From Bacillota bacterium (GTDB taxonomy: Bacteria > Bacillota > UBA4882 > UBA8346), in contig JAEYPR010000017.1 in assembly GCA_023410535.1 (NCBI GenBank), positions 108,120-172,119 of the forward strand: a DNA stretch of 64,000 bases, in the 5' to 3' direction. The position numbers and the translations under genes are program-made. The notes below the pieces were generated by a model that was not told where the DNA came from, made no database searches, and was given only the letters and a program-made list of their open reading frames with translations. Position 1 is the first letter of the stretch. Each line of letters starts with the position of its first letter. Below are positions 51,169 through 60,053 of this stretch, piece by piece.

Positions 51169-52230
51169 TCAAGGTTTGGTTGCGTTTATTTTGGGACGGT
51201 TTGCGGCCGCAGCCGAATGCCAGGGCCAGTGCAGGCGCTGCCAAGCGATACCGAGCAAATACTCAAGGAATAGGAAGAACAAACCGATCAACAACGGGAT
51301 TTGGTAACGGTCGATATAGCGCTTTTGCCAGCGGCTGCTGAGTTCGCCACGGTTCAGTCCCGCCAGTTTCAATTTGAAAAGCGATTCCAGACCTAACGAG
51401 ACTCCGGCGCCCCGAACATAAACACCGTTGCCGGCTGTGGCGATCTCGCGGAGCATCGATTCGTTGAGCGCAGTTTTAACAACATTACCGGAAGAGTCCT
51501 TTAAATAGGAAGGGTTGCCGTGGGCATCTTTGATGGCGATCAGTTCGCCGGCGGGGTTGCCGATACCGACGGTACAAACCGTAATACCGTTTTTGGCCGC
51601 CGCTTTCGCGAGATTGACCGGATCCCCGTCATGGTTTTCACCGTCGGAAATGATGATCAGGATTTTACTTCCGGCGGAACCGGATTGAAAAGCCTGGACG
51701 GCAGTTTGAATTGCCGCGCCGATCGCTGTCCCTCCTTGGGGAATACTCTGAGTGTTTAAGGCATCCAGGGCGATACCAAACGCGTTATAATCCATGGTCA
51801 ACGGACATTGCAGAAAACTAGTGCCGGAGAAAGCGACCAATCCGACCTTGTCGGATTGAACTTGCGCCAGAAAGTCTTTGACCGCCAGTTTGGCCCGTTC
51901 CAACCGGCTCGGTTTGATATCAGTCGCCAACATACTTTTGGAGGTATCTAGCGCGAAAACAATCTCCAAGCCGCGTTGTTTAACTTCCTGCCATTGATAG
52001 CCCCATTGGGGACCGGCGATGGCAAGCACCAAAAAGATCAAAGCCAAGAAACGGGACAGCCATTGCCAGCGGAATTTAGCCACGTGCTCACCGGCAATCC
52101 TGGTCAGCAGATGATTCGCGGCAAACTGGGTCAAATCCAAATAATAACGGCGGTGGCACCAATAGAAAAAGACGCCGATGCCCAAGGGAATGGTCATCAA
52201 GATTAATAACAGTGGATTCGCAAACGTCAT
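51169..52230 (-). CDS. batB: BatB, von Willebrand A domain membrane protein
   Basis: A 353-residue protein with two N-terminal membrane helices (residues about 5-25 and 55-75), a VWA domain and one C-terminal helix (about 310-330). The metal-ion-dependent adhesion site is complete: FALDTSKSM (DxSxS), a middle Thr (GGTAIGAAI) and ISDGENHDG. The VWA domain lies outside the membrane or in the periplasm. It overlaps batA by four bases and starts behind GGAG. Length and order match BatB. Confidence 0.9.
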   Translation of the reverse strand: MTFANPLLLILMTIPLGIGVFFYWCHRRYYLDLTQFAANHLLTRIAGEHVAKFRWQWLSRFLALIFLVLAIAGPQWGYQWQEVKQRGLEIVFALDTSKSMLATDIKPSRLERAKLAVKDFLAQVQSDKVGLVAFSGTSFLQCPLTMDYNAFGIALDALNTQSIPQGGTAIGAAIQTAVQAFQSGSAGSKILIIISDGENHDGDPVNLAKAAAKNGITVCTVGIGNPAGELIAIKDAHGNPSYLKDSSGNVVKTALNESMLREIATAGNGVYVRGAGVSLGLESLFKLKLAGLNRGELSSRWQKRYIDRYQIPLLIGLFFLFLEYLLGIAWQRLHWPWHSAAAANRPKINATKP

Positions 52231-53219
52231 GGTAGTCTCCTGAATAGCGTATTGGCAAGGCAAGCTTCCCCGACAAGTAGTAATAGGCTCAAGCCCAGCA
52301 AATATGGATAGAGATCCTGATACTCCCGGTAGTGCGGCATCGCGATCCGGGTTTTTTCCATCCGGTCGATCCGTTGAAAAATCTCCCGTAACGATTGGGA
52401 GTCGGTCGCCCGGAAATACCTTCCGTTGGCGGTTGTGGCAATTTTTTTGAGTAACGCGTCATCCAGATCAATCTGGACATTTTGATAGTATTTCCGCCCC
52501 CATTGGTCGCGCATGGGGTAGGGAACCGGTCCGGTTGAACCGGCGCCGATGGTATAAACGGTAACCCCAAGCGCTTTGGCGGCATTGGCCGCAGTCTCGG
52601 GAGCGATTTCGCCAGCGTTGTTATTGCCGTCGGTTAATAAAATCACCACTTTGCTTTTGGCCTTCGACTCTTGTAAGCGGCTGACTGCGGTAGTTAAGGC
52701 CGATCCGATGGCGGTACCATCCTCGATCATGCCGCACTCTACTTCGGCAAGACGGCTTTCGCTCCAATCATGGTCCCAAGTGAGGGGGGAAAGGATATAA
52801 GGACGACCGGAGAAGATTACGATTCCGATCCGGTCGTGGGGCCGACGGACAATGAAATCATGGGTCACTTCTTTGACAACCGCCAAGCGGTTGACTCGCC
52901 CGGTCGCTCCTTGAAAATCTTCCGCCAACATACTGGTCGATACGTCCAAAGCCAGGACAATATCGACTCCTTCGCGGCGCACTAACGATTGCTCCACGCC
53001 AATTTGCGGCCGGGCCAAAGCGATGATGGCGCAACCGACGGCGCAAACTTTCAACCAAGGCAGCCGCTCCGACCAGCGGGCTTTCCAGTTAAGAGCGATT
53101 CCTTGAAAAACTTGGGTCGAGGCGTAGTGAATGGCACCGCGCCGTTGACGACGGTTGCCAAGAATGAGCAACGGCACAAGAAGTAGTAACCCTAAATAGA
53201 ACGGATTATGAAACTGCAT
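52227..53219 (-). CDS. batA: BatA, von Willebrand A domain membrane protein
   Basis: A 330-residue paralogue of BatB with the same plan: two N-terminal hydrophobic helices, a VWA domain and a C-terminal helix (LYPYLLGLSLLLLVGEACL). Its metal site reads LALDVSTSM, GTAIGSAL and LTDGNNNAG. BatA and BatB interact in other bacteria. The start follows a GAGGAGAG ribosome site and lies inside the end of the preceding gene (14-base overlap). Confidence 0.9.
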   Translation of the reverse strand: MQFHNPFYLGLLLLVPLLILGNRRQRRGAIHYASTQVFQGIALNWKARWSERLPWLKVCAVGCAIIALARPQIGVEQSLVRREGVDIVLALDVSTSMLAEDFQGATGRVNRLAVVKEVTHDFIVRRPHDRIGIVIFSGRPYILSPLTWDHDWSESRLAEVECGMIEDGTAIGSALTTAVSRLQESKAKSKVVILLTDGNNNAGEIAPETAANAAKALGVTVYTIGAGSTGPVPYPMRDQWGRKYYQNVQIDLDDALLKKIATTANGRYFRATDSQSLREIFQRIDRMEKTRIAMPHYREYQDLYPYLLGLSLLLLVGEACLANTLFRRLP

Positions 53220-54282
53220 CAGTTGATACTCTCCTCAGCGACTGACTATCCTCAAGCGGTTCCACTTGGGTTTCCAGCACCAATTGGCGGATTCGCATCA
53301 GATCCTGTTGAGCGTTTTCCGGCAACGGGGTATGTTTGGCGAACTTGACCAAATCGGCGGAGTGCAAGAATTCTTTCATCATGAATTGATGTTCGAGCTT
53401 TAAATGTCCAGTGTTTCCGGTGATCAGAGCCAGAAATTCCTCGGTCGTCATCTCCAACGCCCTGATCTGGTAACGGGCTTCAATGTATTGTCGGGCGATC
53501 TCGCTCAGCTCGGAATAAAATTGTTTGAATTCCCGGTTTTGAACGAGCCCGGAATTTTCCAAAACCGTCAAGCGCCGTAGCGCCATTTGAACCGGGGATT
53601 CGTAAATTTTAGGCTCCACGACGGGCGTTGGTTCCGGTTGCGCCCGGCGTTGCCGAACGTACCGAATGATGCCGTAAACCGCCGCCACGATCGCCAGCAA
53701 AATCAGCAACCACCAGAGGTAAACTAATTGCGGCGGGAAGGGGAGCGGCTTTTTGATCCCTCTGAGCGGTAGTTTTAAGAGTTCCTCTCGCGACTGCCGG
53801 ACCGGTAAAACCGAGGTCACGGCGATGGTCAACTGCGGCGACCGTTTCGTATAACGGTTCTTTTGGCGATCGGTATAAGAGAATGCTTGACCGGGTAGCG
53901 TGAAACGCCCAACCTTCCAAGCTGTCAGCTGCCATTGAATGGTTTGACGCGTCCCGTTAAAATGCCATTCCCGCTGAACGGTTTTGGGGGAAACCAATTC
54001 AAAGGGGGCAATTCCGTCCGTCGCTAGCTCCGGCGGGTTGACTCGAATACCGGGTTGCGCCTGAATCTCCAGCGTTACTTTGATTGGATCGCCGATATGA
54101 TGAATGCCAGACGCCACCGTCAAACGGGATTTGACGGTTTCGCCCGGTTGCAGGGTGAGCGGGTTGAGAAGCCAAGTTACGCCGAACCAGATGATCCCCA
54201 ACAGAGAGCCGCCGACAATCAGCCCAATCACCGTCCATTGCCAACGCGCGATATTTTTCATTGAGGTGATACGCTGTACCAT
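53206..54282 (-). CDS. Bat-operon membrane protein, BatD-like N-terminus
   Basis: A 358-residue protein encoded between the DUF58 gene and batA. It has an N-terminal membrane helix (about residues 12-37), an extracytoplasmic beta domain (IGDPIKVTLEIQAQPGIRV resembles one BatD-type strand set), a second membrane helix (about 180-205, LVYLWWLLILLAIVAAVYGI) and a cytoplasmic helical domain (EFKQFYSELSEIARQYIEARY with LEMTTEEFL). Similar two-span proteins occupy this position in other MoxR/Bat operons (DUF4381-like), but I cannot assign a specific family. Start chosen behind GGAGG. Confidence 0.75.
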   Translation of the reverse strand: MVQRITSMKNIARWQWTVIGLIVGGSLLGIIWFGVTWLLNPLTLQPGETVKSRLTVASGIHHIGDPIKVTLEIQAQPGIRVNPPELATDGIAPFELVSPKTVQREWHFNGTRQTIQWQLTAWKVGRFTLPGQAFSYTDRQKNRYTKRSPQLTIAVTSVLPVRQSREELLKLPLRGIKKPLPFPPQLVYLWWLLILLAIVAAVYGIIRYVRQRRAQPEPTPVVEPKIYESPVQMALRRLTVLENSGLVQNREFKQFYSELSEIARQYIEARYQIRALEMTTEEFLALITGNTGHLKLEHQFMMKEFLHSADLVKFAKHTPLPENAQQDLMRIRQLVLETQVEPLEDSQSLRRVSTDAVS

Positions 54283-54294
54283 CCTAGCCTCCAT

Positions 54295-55173
54295 TTAATG
54301 AATGCGCCGTTCCCGCTTTAAAAAGAACTGTTGCAACGGTTCGAGATACGACTGATCGGTTTGGAGCTCGATATAATCGACTTTACTGCTTTTAAAAGCC
54401 TTTGTAACCATTTCATGCTGCTTTTGAGTGTTTTCGCGAATCCGGCGCTGAATTTGCGGATCGGAGGTGTCCACGAGCATCCGTTGGCCGGTTTCACGGT
54501 CGACAAATTCCATCAAACCCAAAGCGGGCAAATCCGCCTCACGCGGATCGCTCATCCGCAACGCGACCAGATCATGACGTTTGGCAGTGTTGCGCAAGGA
54601 GCGTTCAAAATCGCGATCCCAGAAATCCGAGAGCAGAAAGACGATGCTGCGCTGTTTGATCACTTTATTCACAAAGTCTAGCGCCTGACTGATATTGGTC
54701 CCGATGCCGGAGGGTTGATAACCCAAGATTTCGCGAATCACCCGTAAAACATGGCGCCGGCCTTTTTGCGGCGCGACGTAACGTTCGCAATGGTCGGTGA
54801 AGATTAATAAACCGACCTTATCATTGTTTTTGATCGCTAAAAAGGCGAGCAAAGCCGAAATTTCGGCGGCCAGTTCGCTTTTTAAACTGCCGCTGGTGCC
54901 GAAGGCTTGCGAGGCGCTAAGGTCAATCACTAACATAACTGTCAGTTCCCGTTCCTCAACATAACGTTTGATGAAAGGGCGGCCGCTCCGGGCCGTAACA
55001 TTCCAATCGATCGACCGGACATCGTCGCCGGCATAATACTCCCGCACCTCGTCAAACTCAATCCCCGACCCTTTAAAGGCGCTGACATAATGGCCGGAGA
55101 TGGCTTCGTCACTCAAATGGCGCATCTTAAACTGAATCTTTTTTACTTTTTTGATGATCTCTTTTGCAATCAT
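54295..55173 (-). CDS. DUF58 domain protein of MoxR/Bat operon
   Basis: A 292-residue cytoplasmic protein of the DUF58 family. It shows the signature GSGIEFDEVREYYAGDDVRSIDWNVTARSG, the following FIKRYVEERELTVMLVIDLSASQ (a VWA-like metal site), and LVALRMSDPREADLP. DUF58 proteins lie directly after moxR in nearly all such operons and may link the ATPase to the VWA proteins. Encoded 44 bases after moxR and just before the next membrane-protein gene. Confidence 0.92.
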   Translation of the reverse strand: MIAKEIIKKVKKIQFKMRHLSDEAISGHYVSAFKGSGIEFDEVREYYAGDDVRSIDWNVTARSGRPFIKRYVEERELTVMLVIDLSASQAFGTSGSLKSELAAEISALLAFLAIKNNDKVGLLIFTDHCERYVAPQKGRRHVLRVIREILGYQPSGIGTNISQALDFVNKVIKQRSIVFLLSDFWDRDFERSLRNTAKRHDLVALRMSDPREADLPALGLMEFVDRETGQRMLVDTSDPQIQRRIRENTQKQHEMVTKAFKSSKVDYIELQTDQSYLEPLQQFFLKRERRIH

Positions 55174-55217
55174 GGCAAGCCTCGTTATCAGAATGGGGTT
55201 AAGTTCCGTTTTATGCT

Positions 55218-56207
55218 TCAGGGGACTTCGATGCTGTCAAAGATGGTTTTGATAAGCGTTTCTACCGAAATCTCATTGGCTTCGGCTTCGTAGCTGATGA
55301 TGACGCGGTGCCGCAACACATCGGGTCCGATCGCCTTGATATCGTTAGGGACGACATAGGCCCGTCCTTGCATGAACGCATAAGCTTTGGCGGCAATCGC
55401 CAGGCTGATGGTGGCCCGGGGTGAGGCGCCAAACTCGATATAATCGGCCAGATCCAGTTGATATTGTTGCGGGTTGCGGGTGGCCATCACCAGATTGACG
55501 ATATAATCTTTGATTTTTGCATCAAGATAGATCTGATCAACGACGTTACGGACAGCCAAAATCTCGGCCGGAGTAATTACCGGTTGGATTGGTAAGGTTC
55601 GCGAGGTCTGCGCCATCCGTTCCATGATCAATAATTCATCGTCTTTGGTGGGATAACCAATGGTCAATTTGAGCATGAAGCGATCCAGTTGCGCTTCGGG
55701 CAAGGGATAAGTACCATGTTGTTCAATCGGATTTTGAGTGGCTAAAACGATAAACGGTTCCGGCAGGCGATAGGTCTGGTCGCCGATGGTCACCTGCTTT
55801 TCCTCCATCGCTTCCAACAAAGCGCTTTGCACTTTGGCCGGCGCCCGGTTGATCTCATCGGCCAAAATGACGTTAGCAAAGATCGGTCCCTGTTTCGTAG
55901 TAAATAAGCCGGTCTGCGGGTTGAAAACCAATGTTCCGACCAAGTCCGCCGGCAACAAGTCCGGTGTGAATTGGATCCGCTGAAAATTGGCTTGAATCGC
56001 GGCGGCCAACGACTTAACCGACAAGGTTTTTGCCAGTCCCGGGACTCCTTCCAAAAGAATATGTCCATTGGCCAGTAGTCCGATTAACAAGCCGTCGATC
56101 AGTTTTTCCTGACCGACAACCACCCGGCCCACTTGTTCCTTAAATTTGGGAATAAACTCTTTTTGGCTCTGAATTGCCTCGTTGATTGTATTTAGGCTTT
56201 CCAACAT
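55218..56207 (-). CDS. MoxR-family AAA ATPase
   Basis: A 329-residue AAA+ ATPase, the first gene of the Bat operon. Motifs: Walker A GVPGLAKT, Walker B VILADEINRAPAKVQSALLEAMEE, sensor 1 VLATQNPIEQHGTYPLPEAQLDRF with an Arg finger region, and sensor 2 GASPRATISLA. MoxR ATPases act as chaperones that insert metals or assemble VWA-containing complexes. The start at 56207 (minus strand) follows GGAGG with eight-base spacing, so the longer frame to 56267 is rejected. A promoter candidate lies at 56354-56382. Confidence 0.94.
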   Translation of the reverse strand: MLESLNTINEAIQSQKEFIPKFKEQVGRVVVGQEKLIDGLLIGLLANGHILLEGVPGLAKTLSVKSLAAAIQANFQRIQFTPDLLPADLVGTLVFNPQTGLFTTKQGPIFANVILADEINRAPAKVQSALLEAMEEKQVTIGDQTYRLPEPFIVLATQNPIEQHGTYPLPEAQLDRFMLKLTIGYPTKDDELLIMERMAQTSRTLPIQPVITPAEILAVRNVVDQIYLDAKIKDYIVNLVMATRNPQQYQLDLADYIEFGASPRATISLAIAAKAYAFMQGRAYVVPNDIKAIGPDVLRHRVIISYEAEANEISVETLIKTIFDSIEVP

Positions 56208-56577
56208 CTTTGAAACCTCCGGATGATTATTTCCGCGTCGTAGCAATCGCCGCGCAAGACAGTTCACAAGATTCAGGGCGATCTATTCGTTACAAAACCA
56301 ACAACGGATTGACGAACGGTTTGGTTCCAAATATTCCAATTCCGTCAATTATCATTGTACAACGAGAGTTTAAAAAAGTAAAAAAATAATGGCAATTGGT
56401 TGCCATTTTCGAAGATAAATAAATTGCAAAAAAATTAGCAATATTTTATGCGTTTTTTCGTAGGAAAATTCCAATAAAATGTCGAATTATAATATACATG
56501 GAAAACTATGAATAAATAGTCGTTTCATTTGATTAAACGGATGTTTGATTTCTGGGAAAATGGGGTGAATTGGTAAA
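56208..56577. other. divergent intergenic region
   Basis: No gene seen in this AT-rich 370-base gap. Besides the minus-strand promoter for the Bat operon it holds a perfect hairpin AATGGCAA-TTGG-TTGCCATT (about 56388-56407) and a TATAAT at 56488-56493 that may serve the plus-strand gene at 56578. Confidence 0.5.
56354..56382 (-). promoter_or_regulatory. candidate promoter of the MoxR/Bat operon
   Basis: On the minus strand TTTACT (56377-56382), a 17-base spacer and TACAAT (56354-56359), about 147 bases before the moxR start. Confidence 0.5.
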
Positions 56578-58602
56578 TTGACTACGAAACGGGTTCAAGT
56601 GAATGCCGATATGAGTCTGGAAAACCTGGTGGAATCCGTTGTCTATCATTCGGCGGCACAAGTAATTTTGGAAGTCCCTGAACGGCTTCGCTTGGTATGT
56701 GACGAAGTGAATTTAAATTTATTGAAAATGTGTAGTGAGGAAGCTTCAAAAGAACTATTGATTCAAACAACCGATCCCTTGCTCCGGTTGTTAGCGCAAC
56801 AAGCCGGAATCCCACTGGTTGAACTTCAGGTTGAACCGGCGGCGATTCCGACCAAGCCGGCGACGGATGGAACGGACGTTGTATCCGAAACCATCAATAT
56901 CAATACGAATCCATCGCCACCGCTACCGAAAACTGATTCTTCGCCACCCCCGGCGCCTCAACCTGTAATAACGGCGAACCCGCCATTCCAAAATATCCAA
57001 TCTGCCAATGTAAAATATCAGGAGCTTCCCGAAACCATCCTACCGCAGGAGCCAGCCACACCATTGGATCTGCTGTCCGTCAATCCAAGAAATCATGATA
57101 TTTTAACCGCCACAATTTTACCGACCGCTCCGCGCGAGCCAGAAACGGCGGTGATGTTTGATCAGGATCAGCCCAAGATTGAGGGTCGGAATTTGGCTCC
57201 CATTCATGATTGGAGTCATGACGGTCAATCCGCTCAACGTTCGCACAATTATGAAGATCTGATTGCTGTAAATACGGAACCGTTAGAACCGTCGGCGCAG
57301 TTCTCGACAGCGGAATGGCAGACTCCGCTTAATTCCTTTTATGTTGATCCGCTAATCGCTGCCAATCGTGACTTGTCAGGGCCGGCTCCGCATAAAAACG
57401 GCGAAAAACACCTTGATAATCAGCAAGCGTCATTCGCAAAAACCAAACCACCCCGACCGAGTCTTAACGTATTACCCGCTTTGGTCGTTGGAATCATCAT
57501 TTTGCTTGGTTTAGCTTTGGCCGGTTGGTGGTTTATGATACCTCAGGCCACGGTGGTCATCGCTCCCAAAGAGGAGACCCTCAGTTTTGTGTTGGATCTG
57601 CAAATCGCCACCGCAATTGAAGAAGCCAATTATGATAAAGCGATCTTGCCGGCGAAACGGATGGAGAAAAGTTCCCGATTGGAACTGCAAAAAGATATTG
57701 ATTCCTCACGTACGGTTGGCGTTAGCGCGGCTAGCGGAAAGGTGACCTTGGCCAATCGTTCCGCGCAGAACATCCTCCTGCCCCGCGGGACAGTTTTAAC
57801 GGCTGCTTCCGGAGTCCGGTTTTTAACCGATGATGAGGTGGTTGTTCCCAAGAAAACCATCCAGTACCAAGGCGATAACGCCGGAGAAGCATTCGGAATG
57901 AAACAAGTCACTATTACGGCTGAATCAAAAGGCAGTAGTGGAAATCTCCCTCCCAATTCGATCGTGCGGGTGGAAGGCCGCTATCAGAACTCTTTCAAAA
58001 TAATTCAAATGGAATCAACCTACGGCGGTGCCGACGCCCGTTCGAGCGTGGTCACGCCGAATGACATCAGACGTTGTGAAGCGGAAGCGCGGCAGCGGGT
58101 GGTCTCGGCCAGTGCGGAGCAGCTTGCTTCACTGATGTCCAAAGATTATTTGATTCTTCCTTCCTTGACCAAAAGTGAAATTATCCGCATCGCCACGACC
58201 CCTGCCATAGGCAGTGAGAGTAAAACCGTAACGACCGAGATTGAGTATAAAGCAACAATTTTAGCGCCCCAACAGGCCGCGGTTCAACGATTGATCACCG
58301 AACGCTTTGCCAAGCGCTTGCCGGAGAATTTTCAGACGGTGACCGGCTCGATCGAACTGATCGAGGCCCGGGTGATCGCCGCCGATACTCAACAGGCTAA
58401 ACTGCGGTTATACGGCCGAGGCAGAATTCGCAGTGATATAAATGCCGATCAAATCGTCGAGTTCATTAAAGGGAAGCCGCTGGATCAAGCCCGGGAAATG
58501 TTATCGAAGCGAGCGGACATCGCTACCTTCGCCATTGAACTTCCCACCGGCCATCTAACACTCCCGGAAAATGTTTCGCAAATTAAAGTGGTTCAAAAAT
58601 AA
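56578..58602 (+). CDS. membrane-anchored baseplate J/gp47-like protein
   Basis: A 674-residue protein. A small N-terminal domain (about residues 1-90, MSLENLVESVVYHSAAQVILEV) is followed by a Pro-rich disordered linker, one membrane helix (about 302-325, VLPALVVGIIILLGLALAGWW), and an extracytoplasmic region resembling the baseplate J/gp47-like proteins of Bacillota (GKVTLANRSAQNILLPRGTVLTA, SKGSSGNLPPNSI). No phage genes are nearby, so it is probably a host surface-structure protein, not a tail part. TTG 56578 has GGGGTGA upstream. The function of this group is unknown. Confidence 0.72.
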   Translation: MTTKRVQVNADMSLENLVESVVYHSAAQVILEVPERLRLVCDEVNLNLLKMCSEEASKELLIQTTDPLLRLLAQQAGIPLVELQVEPAAIPTKPATDGTDVVSETININTNPSPPLPKTDSSPPPAPQPVITANPPFQNIQSANVKYQELPETILPQEPATPLDLLSVNPRNHDILTATILPTAPREPETAVMFDQDQPKIEGRNLAPIHDWSHDGQSAQRSHNYEDLIAVNTEPLEPSAQFSTAEWQTPLNSFYVDPLIAANRDLSGPAPHKNGEKHLDNQQASFAKTKPPRPSLNVLPALVVGIIILLGLALAGWWFMIPQATVVIAPKEETLSFVLDLQIATAIEEANYDKAILPAKRMEKSSRLELQKDIDSSRTVGVSAASGKVTLANRSAQNILLPRGTVLTAASGVRFLTDDEVVVPKKTIQYQGDNAGEAFGMKQVTITAESKGSSGNLPPNSIVRVEGRYQNSFKIIQMESTYGGADARSSVVTPNDIRRCEAEARQRVVSASAEQLASLMSKDYLILPSLTKSEIIRIATTPAIGSESKTVTTEIEYKATILAPQQAAVQRLITERFAKRLPENFQTVTGSIELIEARVIAADTQQAKLRLYGRGRIRSDINADQIVEFIKGKPLDQAREMLSKRADIATFAIELPTGHLTLPENVSQIKVVQK

Positions 58603-58658
58603 TCAAGTCTGGGGATTGGGTTATTCGCTACAATTGTGATCAATTTGTAAGCAAACGA

Positions 58659-58686
58659 TTGACACAATCATAAATTTAATTATACT
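58659..58686 (+). promoter_or_regulatory. crcB promoter
   Basis: Perfect TTGACA (58659-58664), a 16-base spacer and TATACT (58681-58686). It lies about 20 bases before the fluoride aptamer. Confidence 0.75.
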
Positions 58687-58705
58687 TAAGTTATAATCAA
58701 ATTTT

Positions 58706-58756
58706 CACGGTGATGGAGTTCACCGCTAACCGCCGTTAGGCTAATGACTCCTGTGC
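58706..58756 (+). ncRNA. fluoride riboswitch (crcB motif)
   Basis: The conserved crcB RNA elements are present in order: CGGTGATGGAGTTCACCG (58708-58725) forming the first stem, TAACCGCC, and the 3' conserved GGCTAATGACTCCT (58739-58752). The aptamer binds fluoride with magnesium. The gene downstream is crcB, a fluoride exporter, so gene and sensor agree. The 3' conserved segment overlaps the 5' arm of a terminator, indicating transcriptional control that is released by fluoride. Confidence 0.93.
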
Positions 58757-58777
58757 AATTGCTCAGGGGTTTTTTTA
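58747..58777 (+). terminator. riboswitch-controlled terminator
   Basis: ACTCCTG (58747-58753) pairs with CAGGGGT (58764-58770) and a T run follows. Its 5' arm is shared with the fluoride aptamer. Confidence 0.85.
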
Positions 58778-58812
58778 TTTTAATTTCCAACTAAACGATC
58801 ATGGAGAGAGCT

Positions 58813-59184
58813 ATGCTTACCAATGTGCTATGGATTATTGTTTGGGGCGGGATTGGGTCCGCCTGCCGCTATTTATTATCGACCATGGCGACCAAATGGT
58901 TTGGATCCGGATTGGCCTGGGGAACACTGGGGGTAAATTTGATCGGTTGTTTTTTAATCGGGCTGGCTTATTCGCTGATCGAACGGCATTTACTGCCACC
59001 GTCCTCCCGGGTGATCTTTATGACTGGTTTTGTGGGGGGGTTAACCACTTTTTCCGCCTATGCACTGGATAGTGTCAATTATTTTCGAAATGCCGAGTTT
59101 GTCGCCGGTTTCTTAAATTTGGCCGTCAATAATTTCGGCGGATTACTCCTTGTGTTAGTGGGGATCTGGGTTGGGCGACTTTAA
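58813..59184 (+). CDS. crcB: fluoride ion exporter CrcB/Fluc
   Basis: A 123-residue four-helix membrane protein that forms a dual-topology fluoride channel dimer. Family motifs are visible: GGIGSACRYLLS near the N-terminus, WGTLGVNLIGCFLIGL (the pore Asn), and GFVGGLTTFSAYALD (the Phe and Thr of the fluoride track and sodium site). ATG 58813 has GGAGAGAG just upstream and is preferred to ATG 58801. Controlled by the fluoride riboswitch in its leader. A single full-length crcB suggests a homodimer. Confidence 0.95.
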   Translation: MLTNVLWIIVWGGIGSACRYLLSTMATKWFGSGLAWGTLGVNLIGCFLIGLAYSLIERHLLPPSSRVIFMTGFVGGLTTFSAYALDSVNYFRNAEFVAGFLNLAVNNFGGLLLVLVGIWVGRL

Positions 59185-59243
59185 GTCTGTGACGAGAAAC
59201 CGTTTTTCGGCAGCACCCGGGAGATTGAAAAGGAGATGTTGGT

Positions 59244-59999
59244 TTGAACGACCATAACCCATTGCTTCAAGCCGGTGAACACCTGGACCGTCTCGGCTAT
59301 CAAGGACTTTCGATGATTCAAAATCCGTCGAAGTTTAAGTTTACGATGGATGCGTTTCTGCTTACCGGATTTGTCACTCCAAAGGCGGATGAGAAGTTAA
59401 TTGACTTAGGAACCGGGAGTGGGGTGTTAGCGCTGCTTTTGGCAGGCCAAGACGGGGTGCGGCAGGTTGTTGGAGTTGAAATCCAACCGGAATTGGCGGA
59501 ACTTGCCCGGAGAAATGTTCTTTTAAATCAGCTTGAAACCAAGATCACGATCGTCGAGGCGGATCTGCGAGAATTGCCGGAACATATCAGCCCGAATTCG
59601 TTTCATTGGGTGATCGCCAATCCCCCGTATTTTCCGGTTGCCAGTGGCGTGGTCTCCGGAAACGCGGCGTTAGCGCAAGCGAAATTTGAGCTTACCTGCA
59701 ATCTCGACGATCTGTTGCGGGCGATGTCCAGGTTGGTCAAGGGAAACGGACGGGTTTCCCTGATCTATCCTACTGAGCGGTTGGCCACGCTGTTGACCAA
59801 ATTGGAACAGCATCATCTCACGCCAAAACGCCTCTGTTTGATCCATAGTTACACGCATAGCGCCAGCAATCTCTGTCTGGTGGAAGCTCGTCCCGGAGCG
59901 AAAGCGGGCGTGACGGTTTTACCACCGGTCTTTATCTACCAAGCAGAAGGTGTTTATTCTGAATCAATGAATCAAATTTTCCTCGGAAAGAAATTCTAA
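59244..59999 (+). CDS. TrmN6-type tRNA (adenine-N6)-methyltransferase
   Basis: A 251-residue SAM-dependent methyltransferase of the YfiC/TrmN6 group, which modifies A37 of tRNA1(Val) in E. coli. Motifs: KFKFTMDAFLLTGFV at the N-terminus, motif I LIDLGTGSGVLALLLAG, motif II VGVEIQPELAELARRN, and the catalytic NPPYF for amino-group methylation. The TTG start follows AAAAGGAG with suitable spacing. It lies between crcB and the maltokinase gene. The enzyme class is secure; the exact tRNA target is inferred from the family. Confidence 0.85.
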   Translation: MNDHNPLLQAGEHLDRLGYQGLSMIQNPSKFKFTMDAFLLTGFVTPKADEKLIDLGTGSGVLALLLAGQDGVRQVVGVEIQPELAELARRNVLLNQLETKITIVEADLRELPEHISPNSFHWVIANPPYFPVASGVVSGNAALAQAKFELTCNLDDLLRAMSRLVKGNGRVSLIYPTERLATLLTKLEQHHLTPKRLCLIHSYTHSASNLCLVEARPGAKAGVTVLPPVFIYQAEGVYSESMNQIFLGKKF

Positions 60000-60053
60000 T
60001 AGGAGAAATGCAAAGCGTTTTTTGCAGTTTCAATCTCCCAGCCGAGGTGTCCT

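Noticed and set aside
56578..58602. Prophage because of the baseplate J-like domain
   Set aside because: Neighbouring genes are ordinary chromosomal ones, there are no integrase, capsid or tail genes, and the protein has a membrane anchor.
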